A DNA stretch of 61,209 bases from Micromonospora sp. MH99 (GTDB taxonomy: Bacteria; Actinomycetota; Actinomycetes; Mycobacteriales; Micromonosporaceae). Within the stretch, counting starts at the first letter, position 1. Each line of letters starts with the position of its first letter. Position numbers and translations under genes: made by a program. The stretch spans positions 1 to 61,209 of the forward strand of contig NZ_MUZA01000034.1 of the NCBI RefSeq assembly GCF_021442385.1, read 5' to 3'. Positions 41,730 to 49,340 of the stretch are shown piece after piece. The notes beneath the pieces were generated by a model. That model did not search any database. It was not told the DNA's origin and saw only the letters and a program-made list of their open reading frames with translations.

Positions 41730-41762
41730 GTGAGCCGGGGCGCGCGCCGCGTCCCGGCTCAC
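41730..41762. terminator. Bidirectional hairpin terminator
   Basis: GTGAGCCGGG (41730-41739) pairs perfectly with CCCGGCTCAC (41753-41762). It stands between convergent genes and includes the SDR stop codon. A short direct repeat GAGCGCACC occurs twice just before it (41705-41722). Confidence 0.7.
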
Positions 41763-42487
41763 AGGCCGCCGGAAACGCGCAGGACCGTGCCCGTGGCGTA
41801 GGAGGCGTCCGGGCCGAGCAGCCAGGCGATGGCGGCGGCGACCTCGTCGGGTTCGCCGGCGCGGCCCAACGGGATGCGGCCGGCGGCGCTGTCGGCGCGG
41901 TCGGGTACGCCGGAGTCGGCGTGGATGTCGGTGCGCACGATGCCGGGGGCGACGCCGTTGACGCGGATGCCGCGCGGGGCGAGTTCCTTGGCCAGGCCCA
42001 CGGTGAGGGTGTCGGTGGCGGCCTTGACGGCGGCGTAGTGCACGTACTCCCCCGGGCTGCCGAGGGTCGCGGCGGCGGAGGACACGTTGACGATGGCGCC
42101 GCCGTCGGTGAGGCGGCGGGCGGCCTGCTGGGCGCAGAGGACGTACCCGATGAGGTTGACGTCGACGACGCGGCGCAGGTCGTCGACGCGCAGCTCGGTG
42201 AACGGGCCGATGGGGCTGGTGACGCCGGCGTTGTTGACCAGGCCGGTGAGCGGGCCGAGCTGCGCGGCGGCGTCGAACAGGCCGGCGACCTGGTCGGGGT
42301 CAGTGGTGTCGGCGCGTACCGCGATGGCCTGCGCGCCGGCCGCGTGCAGGTCGGCCAGGACGGTCGCGGCTGCGGTGTCGTCGCGGCGGTAGCACAGGGC
42401 GAGGTGGTGCCCGGCGGTGGCGAGTCGGCGGGCGGTGGCCGCGCCGATGCCGCGACCGCCGCCGGTGATGACGGTGACGGGTGCCAC
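41759..42487 (-). CDS. Short-chain dehydrogenase/reductase (FabG-like)
   Basis: The 242-residue enzyme has the classical SDR motifs: VITGGGRGIGAATARRLA for NAD(P), LVNNAGVTSPIG, catalytic Ser in NVSSAAATLG and YVHYAAVKAATD (YxxxK). The C-terminus AIAWLLGPDASYATGTVLRV is typical of 3-oxoacyl reductases. GTG 42487 follows CGGAGG on the minus strand. The substrate may be an acyl-ACP, a sugar or another alcohol; nothing nearby fixes it. Confidence 0.88.
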   Translation of the reverse strand: MAPVTVITGGGRGIGAATARRLATAGHHLALCYRRDDTAAATVLADLHAAGAQAIAVRADTTDPDQVAGLFDAAAQLGPLTGLVNNAGVTSPIGPFTELRVDDLRRVVDVNLIGYVLCAQQAARRLTDGGAIVNVSSAAATLGSPGEYVHYAAVKAATDTLTVGLAKELAPRGIRVNGVAPGIVRTDIHADSGVPDRADSAAGRIPLGRAGEPDEVAAAIAWLLGPDASYATGTVLRVSGGL

Positions 42488-42565
42488 GATGCCTCCGGGA
42501 CTGTCGGTTGGGGTGAGCCGACGCTACCGTGACCGGCGCGGGTGAGTCGTCGTAAGGAGGGTCAC

Positions 42566-43399
42566 ATGCGGCGGGCGTTGGTGCTCGGTGGTGGCGGGGT
42601 GACCGGGGTGGCGTGGGAGTTGGGCGTGCTGGCCGGGTTGGCCGAGCGGGGCGTGGCGGTCACCGAGGCGGATCTGGTGGTGGGCACGTCGGCGGGTTCG
42701 GTGGTCGGCGCGCAGGTGCGTTCCGGGGTGCCGCTGCGCCGGTTGTACGAAAAGCAGCTGGCCCCGCCCACGGGCGAGGCGGCGGCACGGTTGGGGTTCT
42801 GGGCGGTGGCGCGGCTGGTGTGGGCCGGCGGCCGTACGCGGGACGCGGCGCGGTCGAGGGCGCGTATCGGGGCGATGGCGGTGGCGGCGCGTACCCCGTC
42901 CGAGGCGTCGCAGCGGGCGGTGATCGAGGCCCGCCTGCCGGCGCGGGAGTGGCCGGCGCGGCGGCTGCTGGTGACGGCTGTCGACGCGGCGTCGGGCGAG
43001 TTCGTGGTGTTCGATGGCGCCGACGGGGTGTCGTTGGTGGACGCGGTGGGTGCGAGCTGCGCGGTGCCCGGGGTGTGGCCGCCGGTGACGATCGGGGCGC
43101 GTCGTTTCGTCGACGGTGGGATGCGCTCGTCGGTGAACGCGGACCTGGCGGCGGGCGCGCAGCGGGTGCTGGTCCTCGCGCCGACGTCGGCGGCGTTCGG
43201 GCCGATGCCACGGTTGGCGGCGCAGGTGGCCGAGCTGCGCTCGGCCGGGTCGCAGGTGGTGGTGGTGACGCCGGACGCGGCGGCGCGCGCCGCGATCGGC
43301 CGCGACGTGCTGGACCCGGCGCGGCGGGCCGGCGCGGCGCGGGCCGGGTGGGCGCAGGCCGCGACGGTGGCCGACGAGGTGCTGGCGCTCTGGGTCTGA
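42566..43399 (+). CDS. Patatin-like phospholipase
   Basis: The 277-residue protein has the patatin Ser-Asp dyad: oxyanion loop VLGGGGVTGVAWELGVL, nucleophile in VVGTSAGSVVGA (GxSxG) and Asp in RRFVDGGMRSSVNADLA (DGG). It is probably an intracellular acyl hydrolase. ATG 42566 follows AAGGAGGGTC. The tail (AAARAAIGRDVLDPARRAGA) is helical. Confidence 0.9.
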   Translation: MRRALVLGGGGVTGVAWELGVLAGLAERGVAVTEADLVVGTSAGSVVGAQVRSGVPLRRLYEKQLAPPTGEAAARLGFWAVARLVWAGGRTRDAARSRARIGAMAVAARTPSEASQRAVIEARLPAREWPARRLLVTAVDAASGEFVVFDGADGVSLVDAVGASCAVPGVWPPVTIGARRFVDGGMRSSVNADLAAGAQRVLVLAPTSAAFGPMPRLAAQVAELRSAGSQVVVVTPDAAARAAIGRDVLDPARRAGAARAGWAQAATVADEVLALWV

Positions 43400-43444
43400 T
43401 CGCTTACGCTCACCGCGCGTTCGATCGGACAACGGAGGTGCGCG

Positions 43445-43906
43445 GTGGCGGGTGTGAGTGTCGGCGATGTGGTGCAGGACTTCGAGCTGCCCGATGAGAC
43501 GGGCACGCCGCGGCGGCTGTCGGAGTTCCTGGCGACCGGGCCGGTGGTGCTGTTCTTCTATCCGGCGGCGATGACCCGGGGGTGCACGGCGGAGAGCTGT
43601 CACTTCCGGGACCTGGGCGCGGAGTTCACGGCGTTGGGCGCGTCGCGGGTGGGCATCAGTCGGGATCCGGTGGCGAAGCAGGCGGAGTTCTCGACGCTGC
43701 ACGGTTTCGACTATCCGTTGCTGTCGGACGTCGACGGGACGGTGGCGCAGGCGTTCGGGGTGAAGCGGCGGGTGCCGCTGGGGCCGCTGAGCACGAAGCG
43801 GATGACGTTCGTCATCGGTGCCGACCGGCGGGTCATCGAGGTGATCCACAGTGAGGTCAGCATGAACGACCACGCGGACCGGGCGCTGCGGGCGTTGGGC
43901 GGCTGA
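43445..43906 (+). CDS. Peroxiredoxin (AhpC/TSA, PrxQ/Bcp type)
   Basis: The 153-residue thiol peroxidase has the peroxidatic Cys in FFYPAAMTRGCTAESCHFRD and a second Cys five residues on, the PrxQ arrangement for an intramolecular disulfide. VGISRDPVAKQAEF and PLLSDVDGTVAQAFGV are also conserved. Two features are less typical: RVPLGPLSTKRMTFVIGAD lies where many have GR..P..R. It reduces hydroperoxides using thioredoxin or mycoredoxin. GTG 43445 follows CGGAGGTG. A weak hairpin CGGCTG-TCG-CAGCCG (43919-43933) follows the gene. Confidence 0.92.
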   Translation: MAGVSVGDVVQDFELPDETGTPRRLSEFLATGPVVLFFYPAAMTRGCTAESCHFRDLGAEFTALGASRVGISRDPVAKQAEFSTLHGFDYPLLSDVDGTVAQAFGVKRRVPLGPLSTKRMTFVIGADRRVIEVIHSEVSMNDHADRALRALGG

Positions 43907-43980
43907 ACCCCCTTGCGGCGGCTGTCGCAGCCGACTGGTATCAAGACAGCAATCAAACAGGTGTACGGAAGAGGGTTGTG

Positions 43981-44667
43981 ATGGATGCCGGCCAGGGTTT
44001 GTCCACTGACGAGGTGCAGAGCATCCGGGAGGCGTTGGCAGCCGGTCGTAAGCCGCGGGTGGTGTTCACCGCGGCGGCGGGGCAGATCGCCGGTCAGGTC
44101 GGCCAGGTGGTCGAGCTGACCGATCCGGACGTGTCCGACGAGTTCGTGGTGGTGCGGTTCGGTCGTGACGAGTTGCCGTTCTCCCCCGCCGATCTGGCGG
44201 TGGCGCCCAAGGGCGCGGGTCGTCGGGTGGCGGAGCCGAAACCGGAGCCCGAGCCGGAGCCGGCGGCGGTGGCCGCGCCGGAGTTCGTGTTGGACACGCC
44301 GCGGGTGCCCGCGCCGCGACAGGAGGAGCCGAAGGTGGAGCAGACGGAGAAGCCCACGCCGGCCCGGCGGGCGGTCAAGGCCGCCAAGCCCAAGAGCCCC
44401 GCGGGCCTGACGGTGACGCTGGCGTACGCCGACGGCGAGTGGACGGTCGCGGCGCAGCAGGGCAGCAAGGCTCTCGCGAAGCCGTACGTGGTGAAGCCGG
44501 CCGAGGCGTTGAAGATGGTGGCGTTGGTGGACGTGCCGGGTGTGCAGGAGGCGGTGGAGCAGATCCTGGGCGCCGAGCGGGCCGAGGCCGAGCAGCAGGC
44601 GGAGAAGCTGCGCGCGGAGCTGGCCGAGATCGAGGCCCGGTTGGCGGAGTTGCGCGAGGCGAGCTGA
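43981..44667 (+). CDS. Hypothetical protein with Pro/Glu-rich middle and C-terminal coiled coil
   Basis: The 228-residue protein has a compact N-terminal domain (REALAAGRKPRVVFTAAAGQ to DELPFSPADLAV). A Pro/Glu/Lys-rich linker follows (EPKPEPEPEP, VEQTEKPTPARRAVKAAKP), then a second domain SPAGLTVTLAYADGEWTVAA. A long C-terminal coiled coil AERAEAEQQAEKLRAELAEI ends it. It resembles actinobacterial proteins I have seen filed as DUF6319, which I cannot verify. ATG 43981 is preferred to GTG 43978. Nucleic-acid binding would fit the basic linker but is conjecture. Confidence 0.7.
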   Translation: MDAGQGLSTDEVQSIREALAAGRKPRVVFTAAAGQIAGQVGQVVELTDPDVSDEFVVVRFGRDELPFSPADLAVAPKGAGRRVAEPKPEPEPEPAAVAAPEFVLDTPRVPAPRQEEPKVEQTEKPTPARRAVKAAKPKSPAGLTVTLAYADGEWTVAAQQGSKALAKPYVVKPAEALKMVALVDVPGVQEAVEQILGAERAEAEQQAEKLRAELAEIEARLAELREAS

Positions 44668-44724
44668 GGCTGTCCGCCGGGGCCAGGGTGGCAGTTGCGG
44701 TGTGGGTCACCATGGACCTGGCGG

Positions 44725-44775
44725 ATACCCCAGGGGGTATAGTGGTCACGTGAAGCCGGGTACCCCCTGGGGTAT
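44725..44775. promoter_or_regulatory. Two CsoR/CstR-type operators upstream of the repressor gene
   Basis: ATACCCCAGGGGGTAT (44725-44740) and GTACCCCCTGGGGTAT (44760-44775) are near-perfect C/G-box dyads of the TACCCC-GGGGTA class bound by CsoR-family repressors. TATAGT (44738-44743) overlaps the first and TATGCT (44773-44778) the second, so bound repressor would mask a -10. The centres are 35 bp apart. Confidence 0.85.
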
Positions 44776-44796
44776 GCTTGCGGTGGAGGTGACCTG

Positions 44797-45066
44797 ATGG
44801 AGATGAGCCCGGTCCTGCTCAAGGACGCGTTGACCCGTTTGAAGCGGGCGCAGGGACAGCTTGGCGCGGTGATCTCGATGATCGAGAACGGTGAGGACTG
44901 CAAGCGGGTGCTGACCCAGTTGTCCGCGGTGTCCAGTGCCGTCGACCGGGCCGGCTTCAAGATCATCGCCACGGGGATGCGGGAGTGCCAGAGTGCCCGC
45001 GAGCGTGGCGAGGAGCCGCCCATGAGCGAGGAAGAGCTCGAGAAGCTGTTCCTGTCGCTGTCCTGA
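44797..45066 (+). CDS. CsoR-family repressor, CstR-like persulfide sensor
   Basis: The 89-residue all-helical repressor has two cysteines in ISMIENGEDCKRVLTQLSAV and IIATGMRECQSA. In copper-sensing CsoR a His sits four residues before the second Cys; here the residue is Gly, which points to CstR-type persulfide sensing. The neighbouring persulfide dioxygenase, rhodanese and TauE genes support this. GGAGGTGA precedes ATG 44797. It should bind the three C/G-box dyads in this region. Confidence 0.85.
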   Translation: MEMSPVLLKDALTRLKRAQGQLGAVISMIENGEDCKRVLTQLSAVSSAVDRAGFKIIATGMRECQSARERGEEPPMSEEELEKLFLSLS

Positions 45067-45146
45067 TCCGCCCTCTCGCCTCCCCTGTCGCACGGCACCG
45101 GGGGGCGGGGGCTGGCTTCCCGTCATGGCCGAATCATGCCTTTCGC

Positions 45147-45162
45147 ATACCCCCCGGGGTAT
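45147..45162. promoter_or_regulatory. CsoR/CstR-type operator upstream of the persulfide dioxygenase
   Basis: ATACCCCCCGGGGTAT is the third copy of the dyad, in the 245-bp gap between the repressor and the persulfide dioxygenase gene, 150 bp before its start. It shows that the downstream operon has its own repressed promoter. The rest of the gap holds no gene. Confidence 0.82.
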
Positions 45163-45311
45163 TCACGTAATGGAGCTTTACAGTGACTTCGAGTGAGTTT
45201 TCCGTCGGTCGACTGACGTCAAGCGGCGTCGCCGGCGTGCCGGTCGATCGCCGGGCCGGCCACCCGGTCGAGACCAGTCGCTGACCCGCACGCACGAGCG
45301 AGGAGATGATG

Positions 45312-46706
45312 ATGACTGAGGTGAGCGTGGAGGTCGTACAGACCTCGTCCCTGGGAGACCGCAGCTACCTGGCCCACGACGGACAGGTCGCGATCGTGGT
45401 CGACCCGCAGCGCGACATCGACCGGATCCTGGCTCTCGCGGGCCGGCTCGGTGTGCGGATCACGCACGTCGCCGAAACCCACCTGCACAACGACTACGTC
45501 TCCGGCGGCCTGGCCCTGGCGAAGCTGACCGGCGCGCAGTACCTGGTCGCCGCCGACGACGAGGTCGGCTTCGACCGGCGGCCGGTGGCGGACGGCGACG
45601 AAATCGGCGTCTCGGCGGCCATGCGGCTGCGGGTGGTGGCCACCCCCGGGCACACCTTCCACCACCTGTCCTACGTGCTCGACGACATCGGCGAGCCGGT
45701 CGGGGTGTTCACCGGCGGATCGCTGCTGTTCGGCACCACCGGGCGCACCGACCTGCTCGGCAAGCAGCACGCCCACACCCTCGCCGAGCACCAGCACGCC
45801 TCCGCCCGCCGGCTGGCGGACCTGCTGCCCGACGGCGCGCAGGTGTGGCCCACGCACGGATTCGGCAGTTTCTGCTCCGCCACCCAGGCCGACGCACCGG
45901 AGTCCACGATCGGCCGGGAACGCACCGCCAACCCGGCCCTGCGCCTGGAGACCGACGACTTCGTCCGCGAGACCCTGGCCGGACTCGACGCCTACCCGGC
46001 GTACTACGCGCACATGGGCGCCCGCAACACCGCCGGCGCCGACCTGATCGACCTCACCCCGATCGCCGCCGCCGACCCGGCCGAACTCGCGGCCCGGATC
46101 GAGGCCGGCGAGTGGGTGGTCGACCTGCGCTCCCGCAAGGCGTTCGCGCACCGGCACCTCACCGGCACCCTGAGCTTCGGCCTGGACGGACCGATGTCCA
46201 CCTGGCTCGGCTGGATGGCACCGTGGGGCACGCCGATCACCCTGCTCGGCGACAGCGAACAGCAGGTCGCCGACGCCCAACGCGAACTGGCCCGCATCGG
46301 CATCGACCGGCCCGCCGCCGCGGCCACCGGCGGCTACGAGCAGTGGGCCGGCGGCGACGACACCCGCCTCGCCCACCTCACCACCGCCACCTTCGCCGAC
46401 CTCGCCGCGGCCCGCGCCGGCACCCCGTCGCACGGGCTGCCCGAGGTCGACGTGCTGCTCGACGTACGGATGAGCAACGAGTGGCGCACCAACCACATCG
46501 ACGGCGCCGTGCACATCCCGCTGCCCGACCTGCCCGCCCGGCTCGCCGACGTGCCCCCGGGCACCGTCTGGGTGCACTGCGGCTCCGGCTACCGCGCCGC
46601 AGCCGCCACCAGCCTGCTGCAACGCGCAGGCCGCCACGTCGTGCACATCGACGACGCCTACTCCGACGCCGCCGGCGCCGGCCTGCCCATCGTCTCCGGC
46701 AACTGA
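45312..46706 (+). CDS. Persulfide dioxygenase-rhodanese fusion (CstB-like)
   Basis: The 464-residue protein has an N-terminal metallo-beta-lactamase domain of the ETHE1 type: AETHLHNDYVSGG, ATPGHTFHHLSYVL, FTGGSLLFGTTGRTDL and VWPTHGFGSFCSA hold the iron ligands. Two rhodanese domains follow. The first (about 255-350) has no active Cys where expected. The second (about 365-460) has it in VWVHCGSGYRAAA. It oxidises persulfide to sulfite or thiosulfate. Of three in-frame ATGs (45306, 45309, 45312) the third has the best spacing to GAGGAG. Confidence 0.9.
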   Translation: MTEVSVEVVQTSSLGDRSYLAHDGQVAIVVDPQRDIDRILALAGRLGVRITHVAETHLHNDYVSGGLALAKLTGAQYLVAADDEVGFDRRPVADGDEIGVSAAMRLRVVATPGHTFHHLSYVLDDIGEPVGVFTGGSLLFGTTGRTDLLGKQHAHTLAEHQHASARRLADLLPDGAQVWPTHGFGSFCSATQADAPESTIGRERTANPALRLETDDFVRETLAGLDAYPAYYAHMGARNTAGADLIDLTPIAAADPAELAARIEAGEWVVDLRSRKAFAHRHLTGTLSFGLDGPMSTWLGWMAPWGTPITLLGDSEQQVADAQRELARIGIDRPAAAATGGYEQWAGGDDTRLAHLTTATFADLAAARAGTPSHGLPEVDVLLDVRMSNEWRTNHIDGAVHIPLPDLPARLADVPPGTVWVHCGSGYRAAAATSLLQRAGRHVVHIDDAYSDAAGAGLPIVSGN

Positions 46707-46730
46707 CACCGAACAGGAGCACGCCACCCC

Positions 46731-47321
46731 ATGCCCACCCCGCCGACCGGCACCCCAGCCGCCCTCGACGTCCCCGCCCTGCGACACCTGCTCGCCACCG
46801 GCCACGCCCCACGGCTGATCGACGTGCGCACCCCGGCCGAGTTCGAGACCGCGCACATCCCCGGCTCCTACAACGTGCCCCTCGATCTGCTGCGCGAGCA
46901 CCGCGCCGAACTGCGCGACCACCTCGACGAGGAGGTCGTGCTGGTGTGCCGCTCCGGGCAGCGCGCCAGCCAGGCCGAACAAGCGCTGGCCGGGGCGGGT
47001 CTGCCGAACCTGCGAGTGCTCACCGGCGGCATCACCGCCTGGCAGGGCGCCCACGCACCGGTCACCACCGGCACCCCGCGCTGGGACCTGGAACGCCAGG
47101 TCCGCCTCGTCGCCGGCAGCATCGTGCTGCTCGCCGTGCTCGCCAGCACGCTGTTCGCCCCGCTGAAGTGGGTGGCCGCGTTCATCGGTGCCGGGCTGAC
47201 GGTCGCCGCGCTGACCAACACCTGCGCCATGGGCATGATGCTGGCCAAGCTGCCGTACAACCGGGGCCCGCGCACCGACCTCGACCAGGTCGTCACCGCG
47301 TTGACCGGCGATCGGCGGTAG
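46731..47321 (+). CDS. Membrane-anchored rhodanese (rhodanese + DUF2892)
   Basis: The 196-residue protein has a rhodanese domain (about 15-110) with active Cys in VVLVCRSGQRASQAE and the CH2 motif LIDVRTPAEFETAHIPGS. It then has two hydrophobic helices (IVLLAVLASTLF and WVAAFIGAGLTVAAL) of the DUF2892 type with TNTCAMGMMLAKLPYN. It transfers sulfane sulfur at the membrane. It starts 24 nt after the persulfide dioxygenase, so it is in the same operon. Confidence 0.9.
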   Translation: MPTPPTGTPAALDVPALRHLLATGHAPRLIDVRTPAEFETAHIPGSYNVPLDLLREHRAELRDHLDEEVVLVCRSGQRASQAEQALAGAGLPNLRVLTGGITAWQGAHAPVTTGTPRWDLERQVRLVAGSIVLLAVLASTLFAPLKWVAAFIGAGLTVAALTNTCAMGMMLAKLPYNRGPRTDLDQVVTALTGDRR

Positions 47322-47388
47322 CCGTCGTGCCAGGTCACCCCACCCGCCTCCGACCGTCGGGTGCGGGCCGGCCGATCCGGAGCCGGCG

Positions 47389-48165
47389 GTGATCGCCGCG
47401 ATCGGGTTCGGCACGCTCATCGGGATCCTGCTCGGCCTGCTCGGCGGGGGCGGCTCGATCCTCGCCGTACCCGCCCTCGTCTACGGCACCGGCCTGCCCC
47501 TCGCCGTGGCCGTACCGACCTCCCTGCTGGTGGTCGGCGTCTCCGCGGCCGCCGCCCTGCTCCCGCGGCTGCGGGCCGGCCTCGTCCGGTGGCGCATCGC
47601 CGGCATCGTCGGCGGCGCCGGCGCCGCCGCCGCGTTCGGCGGCGCCGCGATCAACCGGCTGCTCGAACCCCGCCTCGTCCTGATCGGCTTCGCCGCCCTG
47701 ATGGTGCTCGCCGGATGGCGGATGCTGGCCGGCACCGGCGACGGCGGCGGCGACTGCGCCCTGCCCGGCGGCGGCATCAACTGGCGCGGCTGCCTTCCGA
47801 AGTCCGTCGCCGCCGGCCTCGGGGTCGGCTTCCTCACCGGCCTGTTCGGGGTCGGCGGCGGCTTCCTCATCATCCCCGCCCTGGTGCTGCTGCTCGGCCT
47901 GAGCATGCCCGCCGCGACCGCCACCTCACTGGTCGTCATCGTGGTCAACTCCGCCGCCGGGTTCGCAGCCCACGCCGGCGACGCCACCATCGACTACCGC
48001 ATCGCCGCGGCGTTCACCCTCGCCGCCATCACCGGCTCCCTCGCCGCCGGTCGCATCGCGCCCCGGCTGCCCACCCGGTGGCTGCACCACGCCTTCGCCT
48101 GGCTCGTCTTCGCCATCGCCGCCTTCGTCGCCATCCAGGCAGTCATCAACCCCGTCGCCGCCTGA
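47389..48165 (+). CDS. TauE/SafE family sulfite/thiosulfate exporter
   Basis: The 258-residue membrane protein has paired TSUP repeats: GILLGLLGGGGSILAVPALVY and VPTSLLVVGVSAAAALLPRL, then LTGLFGVGGGFLIIPALVLL and ATATSLVVIVVNSAAG. With the upstream persulfide genes this is the usual exporter for sulfite or thiosulfate made by persulfide oxidation. GTG 47389 is chosen because the first helix starts at once. A stem GCAGCGGCC/GGCCGCTGC (48203-48238) after the gene may terminate it. Confidence 0.87.
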   Translation: MIAAIGFGTLIGILLGLLGGGGSILAVPALVYGTGLPLAVAVPTSLLVVGVSAAAALLPRLRAGLVRWRIAGIVGGAGAAAAFGGAAINRLLEPRLVLIGFAALMVLAGWRMLAGTGDGGGDCALPGGGINWRGCLPKSVAAGLGVGFLTGLFGVGGGFLIIPALVLLLGLSMPAATATSLVVIVVNSAAGFAAHAGDATIDYRIAAAFTLAAITGSLAAGRIAPRLPTRWLHHAFAWLVFAIAAFVAIQAVINPVAA

Positions 48166-48330
48166 CCGGCCTCACCACAGCTACCCGGATCACGACCTTC
48201 CGGCAGCGGCCGTGGGTCGTCCATCGCCGGGCCGCTGCGCTGACGGGCGCCCTGCGCGTGTGCCACGTTGTCGTCGGTCTGGAAACGACGGCTGGGCCGG
48301 TGGGGTGGGCCGGCCGTGGCGGTGTCGGGG

Positions 48331-48783
48331 TCAGTGGCCGCCGTGGTGCTCGAGCAGGCGGGTGAGCAGGCGGGTCAGTTGGTCGCGTTCGGCGCTGGTC
48401 AGGGGTGCCAGCAGGTCGTCCTGGACGCGGACGACGGTGTCGGCCATCCGGTGGGCTTCGTCGGCGCCGGCCTCGGTGAGGCTGATGACGTTGCGGCGGC
48501 GGTCGTCCGGGTCGGGGGCGCGTACCACGAGTCCCCGGCCGGCCAGGTCGTTGACGGCGGCCACCACGTCGCTGCGGTCGATGCCGCAGCGACGTCCCAG
48601 GTCGGCTTGGCTCGCGGGTCCGCTCTCGGTCAGCGCGGCGAGGAGCCGGTAGTGGTAGCCGCGCAGGTCGTGCGTGGCGAAACCGGCGCTGATGAGCCGG
48701 CCGGCGTGGGTGGCGACCTGGTTGAGCAGCCAGCTCGGGGTGGTCCGCAGCCCGGCCGGTGACTGCGGGGCGGTGGCGTCCAT
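48331..48783 (-). CDS. MarR family transcriptional regulator
   Basis: The 150-residue winged-helix protein has YHYRLLAALTESGPASQADL, RCGIDRSDVVAAVNDLAGRG and the wing APDPDDRRRNVISLT, followed by the C-terminal dimerisation helix. ATG 48783 lies 6 nt after TAGGCT on the minus strand (48790-48795 on plus), so the message is leaderless. It is divergent from a second MarR-type gene across a perfect palindrome, and either protein could bind it. Confidence 0.88.
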   Translation of the reverse strand: MDATAPQSPAGLRTTPSWLLNQVATHAGRLISAGFATHDLRGYHYRLLAALTESGPASQADLGRRCGIDRSDVVAAVNDLAGRGLVVRAPDPDDRRRNVISLTEAGADEAHRMADTVVRVQDDLLAPLTSAERDQLTRLLTRLLEHHGGH

Positions 48784-48805
48784 GGCGGCAGCCTACCAGC
48801 AATCG

Positions 48806-48863
48806 TTGGCATGACCCACGAATCGTGTTACGTTGGCTTCACCAACGTTGGTGAAGCCAACGT
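48806..48863 (+). promoter_or_regulatory. 34-bp perfect palindromic operator overlapping a promoter
   Basis: The 34 bp at 48830-48863 are an exact palindrome made of two overlapping 17-bp dyads, CGTTGGCTTCACCAACG and CGTTGGTGAAGCCAACG, each GTTGG-N5-CCAAC. A promoter TTGGCA (48806-48811) and TACGTT (48829-48834) with 17-bp spacing runs to the right-hand gene, so the operator covers its -10 and start point. The GAAGGAGG ribosome site follows directly. Confidence 0.85.
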
Positions 48864-48878
48864 TTCGAAGGAGGCATC

Positions 48879-49313
48879 GTGTCCACTCTCAACGGTCAGG
48901 TCATCGGCCAGGCCCACTTCGCCACCCGGGCCCTGCTCGAACGCGCCGTCGCGCCCCTGGGCGTCGACTTCGGCCAGGTCCTCACGCTCAACGCCCTCGC
49001 CGCCGGCCCCGTCGCCCGCACGCGTCTCGTGCAGCGCATCGCCAGCACTCGCAAGGTCGACGAGTCTGCCGTGCACGAGATGATCGCCAGCCTCGTCGGC
49101 GCCGACCTGGCGCGGCTCGACGACACCGCCGACGACCCGCAGGTGCGGCTCACCGACGCCGGCCACGCCGCGCAGGCCCACGTCGCCGACGCCGTCGGGG
49201 GCATCACCGCCCGGCTGTACGGGGACCTCCCGGCCGCCGAGGCCGACGCCGCCGCCCGCGTCCTCACGCTCATCACCGAGCGGGCCAACGCCGAACTGGC
49301 GGGCATCGCCTGA
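48879..49313 (+). CDS. MarR-like winged-helix regulator
   Basis: The 144-residue protein has STLNGQVIGQAHFATRALLE and LGVDFGQVLTLNALAAGPVA, then TRKVDESAVHEMIASLVGAD as recognition helix and a short wing DDPQVRLTDAG. The ITARLYGDLPAAEADAAARV helix closes a MarR-type dimer. It is more divergent than the left-hand MarR. GTG 48879 follows AAGGAGG. Its promoter is covered by the palindrome, so it is probably autoregulated. Confidence 0.8.
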   Translation: MSTLNGQVIGQAHFATRALLERAVAPLGVDFGQVLTLNALAAGPVARTRLVQRIASTRKVDESAVHEMIASLVGADLARLDDTADDPQVRLTDAGHAAQAHVADAVGGITARLYGDLPAAEADAAARVLTLITERANAELAGIA

Positions 49314-49340
49314 CGCCGAGAAGCGGTGCCGCGCGGGCGG

